Below the pieces are notes generated by a model. That model worked only from the letters and a program-made list of their open reading frames with translations, had not been told where the DNA came from and did not search any database. From assembly GCA_028278625.1 (NCBI GenBank), contig JANQDY010000226.1, positions 1 to 33,693 of the forward strand: a stretch of 33,693 nt of DNA. Direction: 5' to 3'. Source of the DNA: Thermodesulfobacteriota bacterium. Its GTDB lineage: Bacteria > Desulfobacterota > DSM-4660 > Desulfatiglandales > Desulfatiglandaceae. A program made the position numbers and the translations under genes. Of this stretch, positions 1 through 8,322 are shown piece by piece. Every line of letters begins with the position of its first letter. Position 1 is the first letter of the stretch.

Positions 1-315
1 CGAAAGCTGGCGTATCTGTTGGAAAAAGGGGCGGACGTTCCTGTCCCTGTCATTCTGGATCGTTTATTCGCAGCACCCCACCTGGCGGCAGGAGAACCCA
101 AGGACATTGTCTGCAATATGTGGGAAGAGCTTTCAGAAATCCGCGAGCCAGTGGAACACCTGAAAAAATGGCTTGAAACCCGCGACGGAAATCATCTGCA
201 ATCGCTGGTCCTGCCGGACCGCCTGGAAGATCTCGAAAACGCAACCGTCAGCGAAGCTGAAGCCTTGGAAGAACAAAAAAAACTTGATCTTGAGGCGTTC
301 CTGGCATTGTTTTAA
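1..315 (+). CDS. C-terminal end of an unidentified protein (5' end outside window)
   Basis: The reading frame is open from the first base to a TAA at 313-315, giving about 104 residues, so the true start lies outside the window; the internal TTG at 19 is not a convincing start. The visible part is acidic and largely helical in appearance, ends in a Glu/Leu-rich tail (residues ...LDLEAFLALF), and contains no cofactor motif, membrane segment or signal that I recognise. It points towards etfA, and the two share the terminator between them. I do not assign a function. That it is coding is likely from codon use and the absence of stops. Confidence 0.6.
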   Translation, partial: RKLAYLLEKGADVPVPVILDRLFAAPHLAAGEPKDIVCNMWEELSEIREPVEHLKKWLETRDGNHLQSLVLPDRLEDLENATVSEAEALEEQKKLDLEAFLALF

Positions 316-332
316 GAATGCTCTTTCGCTGT

Positions 333-370
333 AAAAAAAAAGCGTCCCGGTTCTGAATGACCCGGGACGC
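333..370 (-). terminator. Rho-independent terminator for etfBA (probably bidirectional)
   Basis: A perfect 9-bp inverted repeat (342-350 GCGTCCCGG with 362-370 CCGGGACGC) has an 11-nt loop. Read on the minus strand, the stem is followed at once by nine T residues (A-run 333-341 on the plus strand), a textbook intrinsic terminator 26 nt after the etfA stop. Read on the plus strand, the stem is followed only by CCTTGTTTG, so it is a weaker terminator for the gene at 1-315. Confidence 0.9.
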
Positions 371-395
371 CCTTGTTTGAATGCTTCTTACTGTT

Positions 396-1379
396 TTACA
401 GGTATTTCTTCACTTCTTCGGTTAAGGCGGGAACCACATCGAAAAGATCCCCGACCACGCCGTAGTCCGCCTTTTGAAAGATGGGTGCGTCCTCATCTTT
501 ATTGATGGCCACGATCACCTTTGAAGTGCTCATGCCGGCCAGATGCTGAATGGCGCCCGATATACCACAGGCCACATAAAGATTGGGGGAAACCACCTTG
601 CCGGTCTGTCCCACCTGATCCGAATGGGGTCGCCACCCCGCATCGACAGCCGAACGTGAAGCGCCGACGCTGGCACCGATCAAATCGGCCAGTTCCTCGA
701 GAATATTATAGTTTTCAGGCCCCTTCATCCCGCGACCACCAGAGACAATTTTATCGGCTTCCGTCAGGTCCACCTTACCGCTTTCATCTTTGCGAACATC
801 CACTACTTTTGTTTTCAGTTCCCCGTCGTCCAAAGAAAAGTCAGCATCTACAACCTCAGTGGATTTTGACGCATCCGGTTCACTGATGCTCATCACATTG
901 GGCCGGGCCGCGGCCATTTGAGGATAGCTGTTTTCAAAAGTGACTTTGGCATAGGCCTTGCCGGCGTAGATGGGTCGGGTTGCCACGAGATTCCCGTCCT
1001 CAACGGCAAAAACCGTGCAGTCCTGGGCCATGGCCACATCGAGTCTCGCCGCCAACCTTCCAGACAAGTCTTTTCCCTGGGCGGAAGCACCCAGAAGCAG
1101 TATTGCCGGATCACCATCTTTAACCAGTCCCGAAATTGCGGATACATAGGCATCCGTCGTATAGGGATCCAGTCTCGGATCATCGCAGACGAGGACTTTG
1201 TCCGCACCGTATTGTCCCAGTTCGCCGGCTTTATCCTTTATATTAGAACCAAGCAGTACCACGGTCAGTTCCTGACCGAGGGCATCCGCCAAACGCCTTC
1301 CTTCACTCACGATTTCGTAAGTAATCTTGCGGATCGCACCTTCCCTCTGCTCAGCAATCGTCCATACTCCCTGTGCCAT
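396..1379 (-). CDS. etfA: Electron transfer flavoprotein alpha subunit
   Basis: EtfA, with EtfB, accepts electrons from acyl-CoA dehydrogenases and passes them to a membrane ETF oxidoreductase or another acceptor in the cytoplasm. At 327 residues it has normal length. The C-terminal FAD-binding domain is clear: SGGRGM near residue 213, then GASRSAVDAGW, a QVGQTGKVVSPNLYVACGIS stretch and IQHLAGM, all typical of the alpha subunit. The N-terminal domain has the nucleotide-binding-like fold shared with EtfB. The ATG is preceded by AAGGAG at good spacing. It lies 83 nt after etfB in the same operon and ends at an intrinsic terminator. No ferredoxin-like N-terminal extension is present, so this is the simple form. 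Family identity is near certain; the electron donor is inferred. Confidence 0.97.
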   Translation of the reverse strand: MAQGVWTIAEQREGAIRKITYEIVSEGRRLADALGQELTVVLLGSNIKDKAGELGQYGADKVLVCDDPRLDPYTTDAYVSAISGLVKDGDPAILLLGASAQGKDLSGRLAARLDVAMAQDCTVFAVEDGNLVATRPIYAGKAYAKVTFENSYPQMAAARPNVMSISEPDASKSTEVVDADFSLDDGELKTKVVDVRKDESGKVDLTEADKIVSGGRGMKGPENYNILEELADLIGASVGASRSAVDAGWRPHSDQVGQTGKVVSPNLYVACGISGAIQHLAGMSTSKVIVAINKDEDAPIFQKADYGVVGDLFDVVPALTEEVKKYL

Positions 1380-1462
1380 TTTCTATCTCCTTACAGATTC
1401 TTATATTGGTAATCAATTCTGCACACCAACACGATTAAACAAAAAGCGCGAAAGGTGAAAGG

Positions 1463-2257
1463 CTACAAGACCTTTGCTTCTTCATGCAGCAGCTTTGCCA
1501 ATTCCGCAGCCTTTTCCTGGGGTGTTTCACCCTCTACGATCTTACCGGCCTTGCGGGCGGGCGGAGGTGTCAGTTCCAGAATCTTCAACTTCCTTGCGCC
1601 CGTGCCGAAATCAGCGGCATCCAGGCCCAGATCACCAAGGCCCTTTTCTTCCAAAGGCTTTTTCTTCGCCTTCATAATACCGGGAAGAGATGCATAGCGC
1701 GGCTCATTCAACCCTTTCTGAGCGGAGATCAATGCCGGCAAAGAAGATTCAATGACCAGGGTCTCGCCTTCAATGGGTCGCTCTACTTTGACGGTTTTGC
1801 CGTCGTCCCCGACTTCGACCTTTATGATCAGAGAAAGCTGGGGAATTCCCAGCTGCTCGGCCAAAGATGCGCCGACAAGTCCTTGATCATCATCAACGCC
1901 CCGCTGGCCGGTGAAAACAATATCATATTCAAGATCTTTGATGGCAGCGGCAATGGCTTTGGCAGTTGCCAAAGCATCACTCCCCTCAAGGGCGTCATCT
2001 GTAATGAGAATCCCTTTGTCGGCCCCCATGGCCAGTGCTGTTCGAATAGACTCCGTCACCCTTTTCGGCCCGAGACCCACCACCGTGACCTCGCCGCCGT
2101 GTTTTTCTTTTAAGCGCAACGCTTCTTCCACACCAAACTCATCGTACGGATTCATCACATATTTGATATCATCCGTTACAATAGAGACCCCGTCCGATCC
2201 AATCTTGATCTGGCTTTCCGTATCCGGCACCTGTTTCAGGCAGACTATAATGTTCAC
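1463..2257 (-). CDS. etfB: Electron transfer flavoprotein beta subunit
   Basis: The partner of EtfA, 264 residues, normal for the family. The N-terminus (NIIVCLKQVPDTE) and the nucleotide-binding loop GQRGVDDDQGLVGASLAEQLG region (about residue 117-137) are characteristic, as is the LNEPRYASLPGIMKAKKK signature near residue 181-198, the recognition loop that contacts acyl-CoA dehydrogenases. The DDD in the nucleotide loop resembles ordinary beta-oxidation ETFs more than electron-bifurcating ones, which usually carry DGD; this is inference from motif memory. The start codon is GTG at 2257, with GGAGG just upstream. Transcription probably begins near 2475 from a strong sigma70-like promoter, leaving an untranslated leader of roughly 220 nt. 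The gene directly upstream is the TetR/FadR-type regulator. Confidence 0.97.
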   Translation of the reverse strand: MNIIVCLKQVPDTESQIKIGSDGVSIVTDDIKYVMNPYDEFGVEEALRLKEKHGGEVTVVGLGPKRVTESIRTALAMGADKGILITDDALEGSDALATAKAIAAAIKDLEYDIVFTGQRGVDDDQGLVGASLAEQLGIPQLSLIIKVEVGDDGKTVKVERPIEGETLVIESSLPALISAQKGLNEPRYASLPGIMKAKKKPLEEKGLGDLGLDAADFGTGARKLKILELTPPPARKAGKIVEGETPQEKAAELAKLLHEEAKVL

Positions 2258-2479
2258 CTTTTCCTCCTTCCCTACAACTGTTTCAAGTTAACGCATCGAT
2301 TGGACTCCATATGAATATTCGAGCCAATGTTGCAACATCCCTTAGTCCTACATCTAAAACCCTGAAAAATGTATTGCATCCCCTGTGAATGGAATTCCTG
2401 CTTTTTAGCACTTGAAAATCAACCACTTAAAAAGCAATCTCCAGGAAACGGGCTTCTGAATCCGCCATTAAAAGTGATC

Positions 2480-2497
2480 ACAATATAGCTGTATTGT
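2480..2497. promoter_or_regulatory. Palindromic operator candidate overlapping the etfBA -10 box
   Basis: ACAATATAGCTGTATTGT is an 18-bp palindrome with one mismatched pair (16 of 18 positions symmetric) that covers the -10 box of the etfBA promoter. A protein bound here would block RNA polymerase. It does not resemble the FadR-type palindrome upstream of fadR, so a different regulator may bind it. A second short palindrome, TGTAATTACA (2495-2504), abuts it inside the spacer. Confidence 0.45.
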
Positions 2498-2510
2498 AAT
2501 TACACGTCAA
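2482..2510 (-). promoter_or_regulatory. Sigma70-type promoter of etfBA
   Basis: On the minus strand a -35 box TTGACG (2505-2510) and a -10 box TATATT (2482-2487) are separated by exactly 17 nt. Each box differs from consensus at one position. Nothing else between fadR and etfB comes close, so this is the probable etfBA start, about 220 nt upstream of the etfB codon. Confidence 0.75.
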
Positions 2511-2539
2511 GCGAAAAGGGATACCCGGTTGAAATTAAG

Positions 2540-3130
2540 TCAGTTTTTTATGCCATTTAAGAAGAAATCACTGATCTGTTTGGCAACGGTTCTGATATCA
2601 TATTGTTTTCGGCTTGACAATACCCTAAAACGGGAGACTTCATCAAGGGCACCAAAAAAGGCTCGCTTGGCAACTCCGGGAATCACATCTTTTCTGAAAA
2701 GCCCGCTTCTCTGACCCTCACAAATAATATCCTCTATGATATCGAGGTATTCCAGGAATCTCTCATTTTTATACTCCTTCATGAACTTGCCGCTCTGACG
2801 CAACTCCACCTGAATGATTTCCGCCATGTCTTGGTTCTTTTCAATGAGCCCCAGATGGGTTGATGCGAAAATTTCAAGTTTTTCTGCAGGATTCCGGGCA
2901 CTTGAGACCTGACGGGCCATATTCTCTAAAACGGCCTTCATCTGTTCTTCAAACAGAGAAATCAGGATATCGTCTTTGTTCTCAAAATAGATGTAAATCG
3001 TTCCATCGGCGACACCGGCTTCCTTTGCGATCTGGGCTATCTTAGATTGATAGAAGCCATTTTTTGCAAAGACTTTCGTTGCCGCTTCAATAATCCTATG
3101 ATACTTTTCGTTATCTTTCCTTTTTCCCAC
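2540..3130 (-). CDS. fadR: TetR-family regulator, FadR (Bacillus-type) orthologue candidate
   Basis: A 196-residue TetR/AcrR protein. The N-terminal helix-turn-helix (residues about 12-58, with KNGFYQSKIAQIAKEAGVADGT and IYIYFENKDDIL) and the C-terminal ligand domain (QVELRQS near residue 126) resemble the fatty acyl-CoA-responsive FadR of Bacillus subtilis closely as I recall that sequence. In Bacillus fadR sits in an operon with etfB-etfA; here it is also immediately upstream of etfBA on the same strand. Start is GTG at 3130 with GGTGGAG upstream; no ATG lies nearby in frame. An 18-bp palindrome just upstream (3145-3162) is a likely autoregulatory site. The expected role is repression of fatty-acid degradation genes, relieved by long-chain acyl-CoA; the ligand is inferred from homology. 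Confidence 0.88.
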   Translation of the reverse strand: MGKRKDNEKYHRIIEAATKVFAKNGFYQSKIAQIAKEAGVADGTIYIYFENKDDILISLFEEQMKAVLENMARQVSSARNPAEKLEIFASTHLGLIEKNQDMAEIIQVELRQSGKFMKEYKNERFLEYLDIIEDIICEGQRSGLFRKDVIPGVAKRAFFGALDEVSRFRVLSSRKQYDIRTVAKQISDFFLNGIKN

Positions 3131-3144
3131 GACTCCACCACCAA

Positions 3145-3162
3145 TGAATGACTATTCATTCA
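3145..3162. promoter_or_regulatory. FadR-type operator upstream of fadR
   Basis: TGAATGACTATTCATTCA is an inverted repeat (TGAATGA and TCATTCA around a 4-nt centre). It matches at every position the Bacillus FadR operator consensus as I remember it (TGAATGAMTANTCATTCA). Its edge lies 15 nt upstream of the fadR GTG and 4 nt downstream of the fadR -10 box, where binding would repress transcription. It is also about 97 bp upstream of the -35 box of the divergent transporter operon. Confidence 0.8.
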
Positions 3163-3166
3163 TAGC

Positions 3167-3195
3167 CTGATATCACCACCCAGTTTCAGTGTCAA
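3167..3195 (-). promoter_or_regulatory. Probable fadR promoter
   Basis: On the minus strand a perfect -35 box TTGACA (3190-3195) is followed after 17 nt by TATCAG (3167-3172), a moderate -10 box with four of six consensus positions. The FadR-type palindrome begins just downstream, over the expected transcription start. Confidence 0.55.
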
Positions 3196-3258
3196 GTGTT
3201 TTTATGTCAAAGCTTAAAAACGCGCCGTAAGAGGCCCAGGTGACGATTCAATAAAGGC

Positions 3259-3287
3259 TTGACAAATTTTCGGGTGTTCTATTAGAT
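3259..3287 (+). promoter_or_regulatory. Probable promoter of the LIV-type transporter operon
   Basis: A perfect TTGACA (3259-3264) is followed after 17 nt by TTAGAT (3282-3287), a weak -10 box; TATTAG at 3280-3285 is an alternative with 15-nt spacing. It is divergent from the fadR promoter, with 63 bp between the two -35 boxes. The leader to the first start codon would be about 80 nt. Confidence 0.5.
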
Positions 3288-3376
3288 TTCAAGACAACGC
3301 TGTCCATGAAACCATCACCATTTCGAGCTGGCTTCGATGTAATGCGGCGGCATGGCTTGCCTGTTTAGGAGGGGTT

Positions 3377-4597
3377 TTGGGCCGTCTGTTGTTGTCATTC
3401 ATTCTTTCTGCTCTGGCTGGAGTCTTATCCCTCAGCGCCGCAACTGGTCTTCACGCCAAAAGCATTCCCGGCGATCAGATCAAAATAGGTGCCATTGTCG
3501 ACCTGACGGGTCCCCATGCCTCACAGGGGCAATTGAACCTCAAAGGCATGGAGGATTTTTTCCGTTATATCAATGATACGGCAGCCGGTGTTTCAGGGCG
3601 CAGGCTTTCCCTGGCGATCGTCGACGGTGCCGCAGATCTTCCGAATGTGCTGGAAGATGTCAAAAAATCGTTTATTGCCGAAAAAGTGAAAATGTCGGCG
3701 GTGTTGAAACCGGACATCCATGAAGAAATAGAAACGCTTCTATCGAAAAACCATATTCCCCACGTGGATGTATCAGGCTGCCGGACGGCGCTTTTACCCC
3801 TTGGGTCCTACACATACCGCCCCTTTGGCGGTGCCGGTTTGAGCTTTCACGCCATCATTCAATATATTGCAGCCTCCCACAGGGGCCCGAACCCGCCAAG
3901 GGTGGGAATCCTGATCCCCGATAACAGCTGTGGAGAATCCATCAACCGCTTGAGCCCCACCCCTGCATCAGGAGACCAGATTCGCATTGTCGCCACTTTA
4001 CGGTTCCAGCCGGGCGCCCCCAATCTGGAGACGCCGCTTTTAAAACTCAAAGACGCGGGAGCGGAATACGTCTTCATGCAATGCAATGCACCGGATGCGC
4101 TCACGGCGCTCAATTCCGCTGAGCGGATTCATTTCAGTGCCCCCTTCTTCAGCCCCTGGACCGCTATCAATGGCAGCATGAGAAAACGGTCGAAGGGGTT
4201 GTTCAATCGCCCCATGAATATTTCCTTCCCGGGCTGCCTGCCGGGAGACGACACACCCGGCATCCATCTGATAAAAGTCCTCCTTGATCGTTATCAATCC
4301 GCATCAGGGTTTCGCACTGCCTACTGGGAAGGCGTTGCGGTGGCTGCCATCGTCGCTAGAGCCCTCCATAGGGCCCATGAAATTCTGGGGAAAATCGACG
4401 TTCAGACCGTTAATCTGGCTCTGGAAACCTTTCAAAAAGAGGATTTCGGAGGACTTATTCCGGACGTCACGTACACAGACACCAAACACAATGGTTCATT
4501 TGTCACAAGGATTGTAAGATTCAATCGTGATCATACGCTCACACCACTGACCAAATTCTGGAACCCCAAAACGGAAAAGGTAGATTTCGCACCATGA
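3377..4597 (+). CDS. Periplasmic substrate-binding protein of a LIV-type ABC transporter
   Basis: A 406-residue type I periplasmic binding protein (Peripla_BP_6/LivK family). Residues 1-27 form a signal peptide with a hydrophobic core and a likely cut after LHA; there is no lipobox. The mature protein opens with IKIGAIVDLTGPHASQG, the usual first strand and ligand loop, followed by GMEDFFRYIND, the helix typical of these receptors. I chose TTG at 3377 because AGGAGGGG (3367-3374) lies immediately upstream and the signal peptide begins there; the nearby ATG at 3352 is in another frame. It overlaps the next gene by ATGA. LIV-type receptors bind amino acids, amides, urea, or aromatic and fatty acids; linkage to an acyl-CoA ligase suggests a carboxylic acid, which is inference. 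Confidence 0.88.
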   Translation: MGRLLLSFILSALAGVLSLSAATGLHAKSIPGDQIKIGAIVDLTGPHASQGQLNLKGMEDFFRYINDTAAGVSGRRLSLAIVDGAADLPNVLEDVKKSFIAEKVKMSAVLKPDIHEEIETLLSKNHIPHVDVSGCRTALLPLGSYTYRPFGGAGLSFHAIIQYIAASHRGPNPPRVGILIPDNSCGESINRLSPTPASGDQIRIVATLRFQPGAPNLETPLLKLKDAGAEYVFMQCNAPDALTALNSAERIHFSAPFFSPWTAINGSMRKRSKGLFNRPMNISFPGCLPGDDTPGIHLIKVLLDRYQSASGFRTAYWEGVAVAAIVARALHRAHEILGKIDVQTVNLALETFQKEDFGGLIPDVTYTDTKHNGSFVTRIVRFNRDHTLTPLTKFWNPKTEKVDFAP

Positions 4598-5412
4598 AAG
4601 CCTTTCGCGGCGAACCGAGCCTTTTCGCCTCCTTCGATCCGGAAAAGCGACAGGCCCACTTGGAAATCAAGAATCTCACCCTTAGATTCGGGGGCATAGC
4701 GGCGTTGAGCAAGCTAGACTTCGCGGTACAAAACGGAGAACTGGTTTCCCTCATCGGTCCCAACGGAGCGGGGAAAACGAGCCTGCTAAACTGTATTTCC
4801 GGAGATTACAGGCCTGAAAGCGGCAAGATCGTGCTCAATGGTAAAGAAATAACCGATCTATTGCCGCACCAGTGCGTGGCGGCGGGAATCGGCAGGACCT
4901 TCCAGACGTCTGAACTTTTTGATGAGATGACGGTGCTTGGTAATCTGATGCTCGCGCGACACGCCCATATGAAATACAATATGGCGGAGGCATTTCTCTT
5001 CACCAGGGCCACCAGAGAAGAAGAAGCCCGTCAAAGGCAGGTGGTGGAAGAATTGATCGATTTTCTGGACCTTCAGACCATTCGAAAAGAGATTGTCGCC
5101 AACCTCCCCATGGGCATGAGAAAGCGGGTTGATCTGGGCCGTGCCCTTGCCCTTAATCCCAAGATACTTGTTCTGGATGAGCCTTTCACGGGCATGACGC
5201 TTGGAGAAATGGAAGAGATGGTCCGATTCCTGCGGGAGCTGAATGAAATGTGGCAGCAGACCATCCTTCTGGCGGAACGGGACATGTCGGCAGTACTGGA
5301 TATTTCAACACGTCTGATTGTTTTGGACTTCGGCATCAAAATCGCGGAAGGTTCCTCGGATTTCGTTCAAAAACACCCGCAGGTCATCAAAGCCTATTTT
5401 GGCAACCCATAA
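4594..5412 (+). CDS. LivG-like ABC transporter ATPase, with altered signature and H-loop
   Basis: A 272-residue nucleotide-binding subunit of the branched-chain amino acid transporter class. Walker A is GPNGAGKT (residues 55-62), the Q-loop lies in GRTFQTSELF (about 100-109) and Walker B is ILVLDEP (191-197). Two positions are unusual: the signature helix reads LPMGMRKRVDLGRAL (171-185) rather than the usual L-x-x-G-Q form, and the H-loop histidine normally found in EHDM is Arg229 (AERDM). The gene overlaps the receptor gene by 4 nt, which couples their translation. No LivF-type partner ATPase is found in the window, so the protein may form a homodimer or use an ATPase encoded elsewhere. Family assignment is firm; activity is uncertain given the H-loop change. 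Confidence 0.93.
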   Translation: MKAFRGEPSLFASFDPEKRQAHLEIKNLTLRFGGIAALSKLDFAVQNGELVSLIGPNGAGKTSLLNCISGDYRPESGKIVLNGKEITDLLPHQCVAAGIGRTFQTSELFDEMTVLGNLMLARHAHMKYNMAEAFLFTRATREEEARQRQVVEELIDFLDLQTIRKEIVANLPMGMRKRVDLGRALALNPKILVLDEPFTGMTLGEMEEMVRFLRELNEMWQQTILLAERDMSAVLDISTRLIVLDFGIKIAEGSSDFVQKHPQVIKAYFGNP

Positions 5413-5469
5413 TTCCGGACCGGCATGACCTTTTAATGGCATATTGGAAAAAGGCCCATTGAGATTCCC

Positions 5470-7416
5470 ATGAATACCCAAAACTGCAGATTGGAGAGCA
5501 TCGACTCGGAAACCCTTTCCTCCATGTTACAGTTCACGCTCCCTCAAATCCTTTTCAAACAGGTAGAGCGGCTGGGGTCCCATAAGACTGCCATTCGTGA
5601 AAAGGCCTACGGCATTTGGCAGGCCATCAACTGGAGCGCCTACTTCAACTTCACGAAGCATACGGCCCTGGGGCTGCTGGCGCTGGGGATTGAACGCGGA
5701 GAAACCGTCGCTCTTATCCAGGATAACGGCCCCGAATGGCTTTTCGCCGAACTGGGCACCCAAAGCGCCGGCGCCGTACCCGTCCCGCTTTATATTGATT
5801 CGACCGCCGAAACCCTGGCTGGCGAGCTCAACCATGTGCAAGCGGCCTACGTTTTTGCCGAGAATCAGACGCAGGTGGACAAGCTCCTGGCCCACCACCG
5901 GGAATTCTCCCACTTGAAACAGATTATATACGTGGACCCCACCGGCTTGAGACTCCACGGGGATGATCCCCGCCTCATCGCTTTCAGCCAGCTGCTTGAA
6001 CTCGGCGAGGACCTGGACGAGGAACAGCCTGATCTGTTCATCAAGGAACTCTGGGACGGCAAACCCGAAGACACCGCTGTCATGCTGAAGACGTCAGGCA
6101 CAACGGGGTCGCCCAAATTGGCCATGCTGAGCCACGCCAATTTCACAAATGCCGCCTGCAGATGGATCGCCATGGAACCCATCGGAATGGAAGACGATTG
6201 GATGTCCATGTCGCCAATGCCCTGGATAATGGAGCAGGTCTGGGGGATGGGTATCGCCCTTTGCGGGGGGCTGACCATTAATTTCCCGGAAAGGCCTGAG
6301 ACACTGCTGGAAGACTTTATTGACATCGGTCCAACAATCGTCACCGGTTCTGCCGGGTTTTGGAAGGATCTCATCTCACAAACCTTTGTTACCATGAGCA
6401 ACTCCGGCAAGCTGAATCGTGCGCTTTTTGATATGACATTGCATGTGGCGGACCAGATTTCCCTCCTTGAATCAGAAGAAAAGCCGGCTTCCTTTGGGCT
6501 GAAACTGAAAAGTGAATTGCTCAGAAGGTTTGTATCCCGTCCGCTGCTCCATCGCATCGGCTTAAACCGAATCCGTGCGGCTTATGCGGGCGGGCACCCC
6601 ATCAATCCTCGTGTTATCCGGTTTTTCAGACGGTTTGGCTTGAATATAAAGCAATCATACGGCTTGACGGAAACCTGCGGCATGGTTCACGTTCATCCGG
6701 AGAATGAAGTCAAAGCCAACACCGTGGGAAAACCACTGCCTGGCACTGAGATCAAACTGGGTGCGGACCGGGGAATCCTAGTTTCAAGCCAGTCCAATTT
6801 CCTGGGATATTATCAGGATCCTGTCCTGACCGGCCGGGTTCTGGAGGACGGGTGGCTGAACACGGGAGATGCGGGCTGCCTTGATGAAGATGGGCATCTA
6901 ATCGTCATCGGCCGCAAGCATGAACTGATGGAAACAGATGATGAGCCCGTTTCATTAGATTTCATCGAAACGCATATCAAGTTCAGTCCATATATTGAGG
7001 ACGCCGTTGTAAGAACGATGGGAGACAACCATTTGTCCGCGGTCATCTGTATTGACTTCAAGAATGTGGCACAATGGGCGAAAAACCGTGCCATTCGCTG
7101 CCGTGGATATGCCGATCTCGCCCAGAGACCAGAAGTCGCTGAAATGATTCGAAAAGAGATGTCCGAAGTTAACGGAAACCTCCCAGAACCACTAAAAGTC
7201 AGCAAATTCGTTCTGCTTAAAAAACCGTTCACCTGCGACAACAGAGAAATCACTCGAACAGGCAAAACCCGGAAAAAAATCATTTTTGATCGGCATAGGG
7301 GGCTCTTTAACGCCATGCTTTCAAGGGAACGGCAATCGCACCCCGAGTTGGTGGGTCCGACCGCCATGGGGTCCGCGGAAACCTTGGATGCGACCATCAG
7401 GATCATCAGCGTATAG
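5470..7416 (+). CDS. AMP-forming long-chain-type acyl-CoA synthetase embedded in ABC operon
   Basis: A 648-residue ligase of the AMP-binding superfamily, which adenylates a carboxylate and transfers it to CoA. The P-loop LKTSGTTGSPKLAMLSH lies near residues 203-219, and YGLTETCGM (about 397-405) and LNTGDAG (about 460-466) are the expected substrate and ATP motifs. The C-terminal domain contains FIETHIKFSPYIEDAVV and ends with REITRTGKTRKK, as in ligases found inside LIV-type transporter operons. The hinge motif usually written DRxKD reads GRKHE, with Gly481 in place of Asp, an unusual change. There are no membrane segments. It sits between the ATPase and permease genes, so import and CoA activation are probably coupled. 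The substrate is unknown: fatty, dicarboxylic or aromatic acids are possible. Confidence 0.93.
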   Translation: MNTQNCRLESIDSETLSSMLQFTLPQILFKQVERLGSHKTAIREKAYGIWQAINWSAYFNFTKHTALGLLALGIERGETVALIQDNGPEWLFAELGTQSAGAVPVPLYIDSTAETLAGELNHVQAAYVFAENQTQVDKLLAHHREFSHLKQIIYVDPTGLRLHGDDPRLIAFSQLLELGEDLDEEQPDLFIKELWDGKPEDTAVMLKTSGTTGSPKLAMLSHANFTNAACRWIAMEPIGMEDDWMSMSPMPWIMEQVWGMGIALCGGLTINFPERPETLLEDFIDIGPTIVTGSAGFWKDLISQTFVTMSNSGKLNRALFDMTLHVADQISLLESEEKPASFGLKLKSELLRRFVSRPLLHRIGLNRIRAAYAGGHPINPRVIRFFRRFGLNIKQSYGLTETCGMVHVHPENEVKANTVGKPLPGTEIKLGADRGILVSSQSNFLGYYQDPVLTGRVLEDGWLNTGDAGCLDEDGHLIVIGRKHELMETDDEPVSLDFIETHIKFSPYIEDAVVRTMGDNHLSAVICIDFKNVAQWAKNRAIRCRGYADLAQRPEVAEMIRKEMSEVNGNLPEPLKVSKFVLLKKPFTCDNREITRTGKTRKKIIFDRHRGLFNAMLSRERQSHPELVGPTAMGSAETLDATIRIISV

Positions 7417-7436
7417 CACGGGAGGCGCCAATTATC

Positions 7437-8318
7437 ATGGGATCTCTTCTTCAACTTCTTCTGGATGGTGTTTGCCTGGGTCTCTTGTACGGCATGTCCG
7501 CCATCGGCTTCATCTTGATCTACAGGTCAAGCAACTTATTGAATTTCGCGCACGGCGGAATGATGGGTCTTGGCGCCTTTTTCTTCTTTGTCCTTTCAAT
7601 CTGGATCAAATGGCCCATTGTCATCGCTTTTGTTGCCGCCCTGGTCTTAAGTGCTGCGCTGGGGCTTGTTTTCGAAAAATGGTTGGTACGCCCCGTCTCT
7701 GGAAGGGAAAACCTGATTCACTATCTCATGATCACATTGGGACTGGCACTGATGTTGGAGGGTTTTCTCTCCTTTGTGTGGGGCAGGGATACCGATCTTT
7801 TTCCCGGTTTTGTTTCCCAAGGCCTAACATTGAACCGATACAATCTTCAGTTCACGCCACTTCATTTCATCGCAATGGCTTCGGGCATCTGCGTGATGGT
7901 CCTTTACCGGTTCTTCTTTACCTTTTCATCCCATGGCATCTCCATGAGGGCTTTTGCCGAAAACCGGCTGGCAGCCCGCACACTGGGGATTCCCTCAAAA
8001 CGCGTCTTGGCCACGTCATGGGCCGTTTCCGCTTTTCTTTGCGCCCTCTCGGGGATTCTGTTGGGTATGATCACCGGCACTGCCCCGGGGTCTCTCAGCA
8101 CAACCGGCCTCAAGGTCCTCCCCGTAATCATTCTGGGAGGCATCAACAGTATCACCGGGGCCGTCCTGGGCGGGATGTTCATCGGCCTTCTTGAGACGTT
8201 TGCAGGTGTCGTTGCGCCCCCCCCTCTTCGGAATCTTATTCCCTTTATGGTTCTTTTTATCGTCCTCATCCTCAAGCCCTCGGGATTGTTCGGAGAGAAA
8301 ACCCCCAAGAAGGTATAA
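7437..8318 (+). CDS. LivH-like ABC transporter permease
   Basis: A 293-residue inner-membrane permease with about eight hydrophobic segments. Family marks include LLNFAHGGMMGLGAFF near residue 37-52, the cytoplasmic coupling helix AFAENRLAARTLGI near 174-187, and the C-terminal PVIILGGINSITGAVLGG motif, which is nearly invariant in LivH proteins. ATG at 7437 is preceded by GGGAGG, a little far (11 nt) but the only good site. It follows the ligase gene by 20 nt and precedes the second permease by 4 nt. With the LivM-like protein it should form the heterodimeric channel. Confidence 0.95.
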   Translation: MGSLLQLLLDGVCLGLLYGMSAIGFILIYRSSNLLNFAHGGMMGLGAFFFFVLSIWIKWPIVIAFVAALVLSAALGLVFEKWLVRPVSGRENLIHYLMITLGLALMLEGFLSFVWGRDTDLFPGFVSQGLTLNRYNLQFTPLHFIAMASGICVMVLYRFFFTFSSHGISMRAFAENRLAARTLGIPSKRVLATSWAVSAFLCALSGILLGMITGTAPGSLSTTGLKVLPVIILGGINSITGAVLGGMFIGLLETFAGVVAPPPLRNLIPFMVLFIVLILKPSGLFGEKTPKKV

Positions 8319-8322
8319 TTGC

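Noticed and set aside
3352..3576. ATG-started 74-codon frame over the receptor start
   Set aside because: It is in a different frame from the receptor, whose signal peptide and ribosome site fit TTG 3377.
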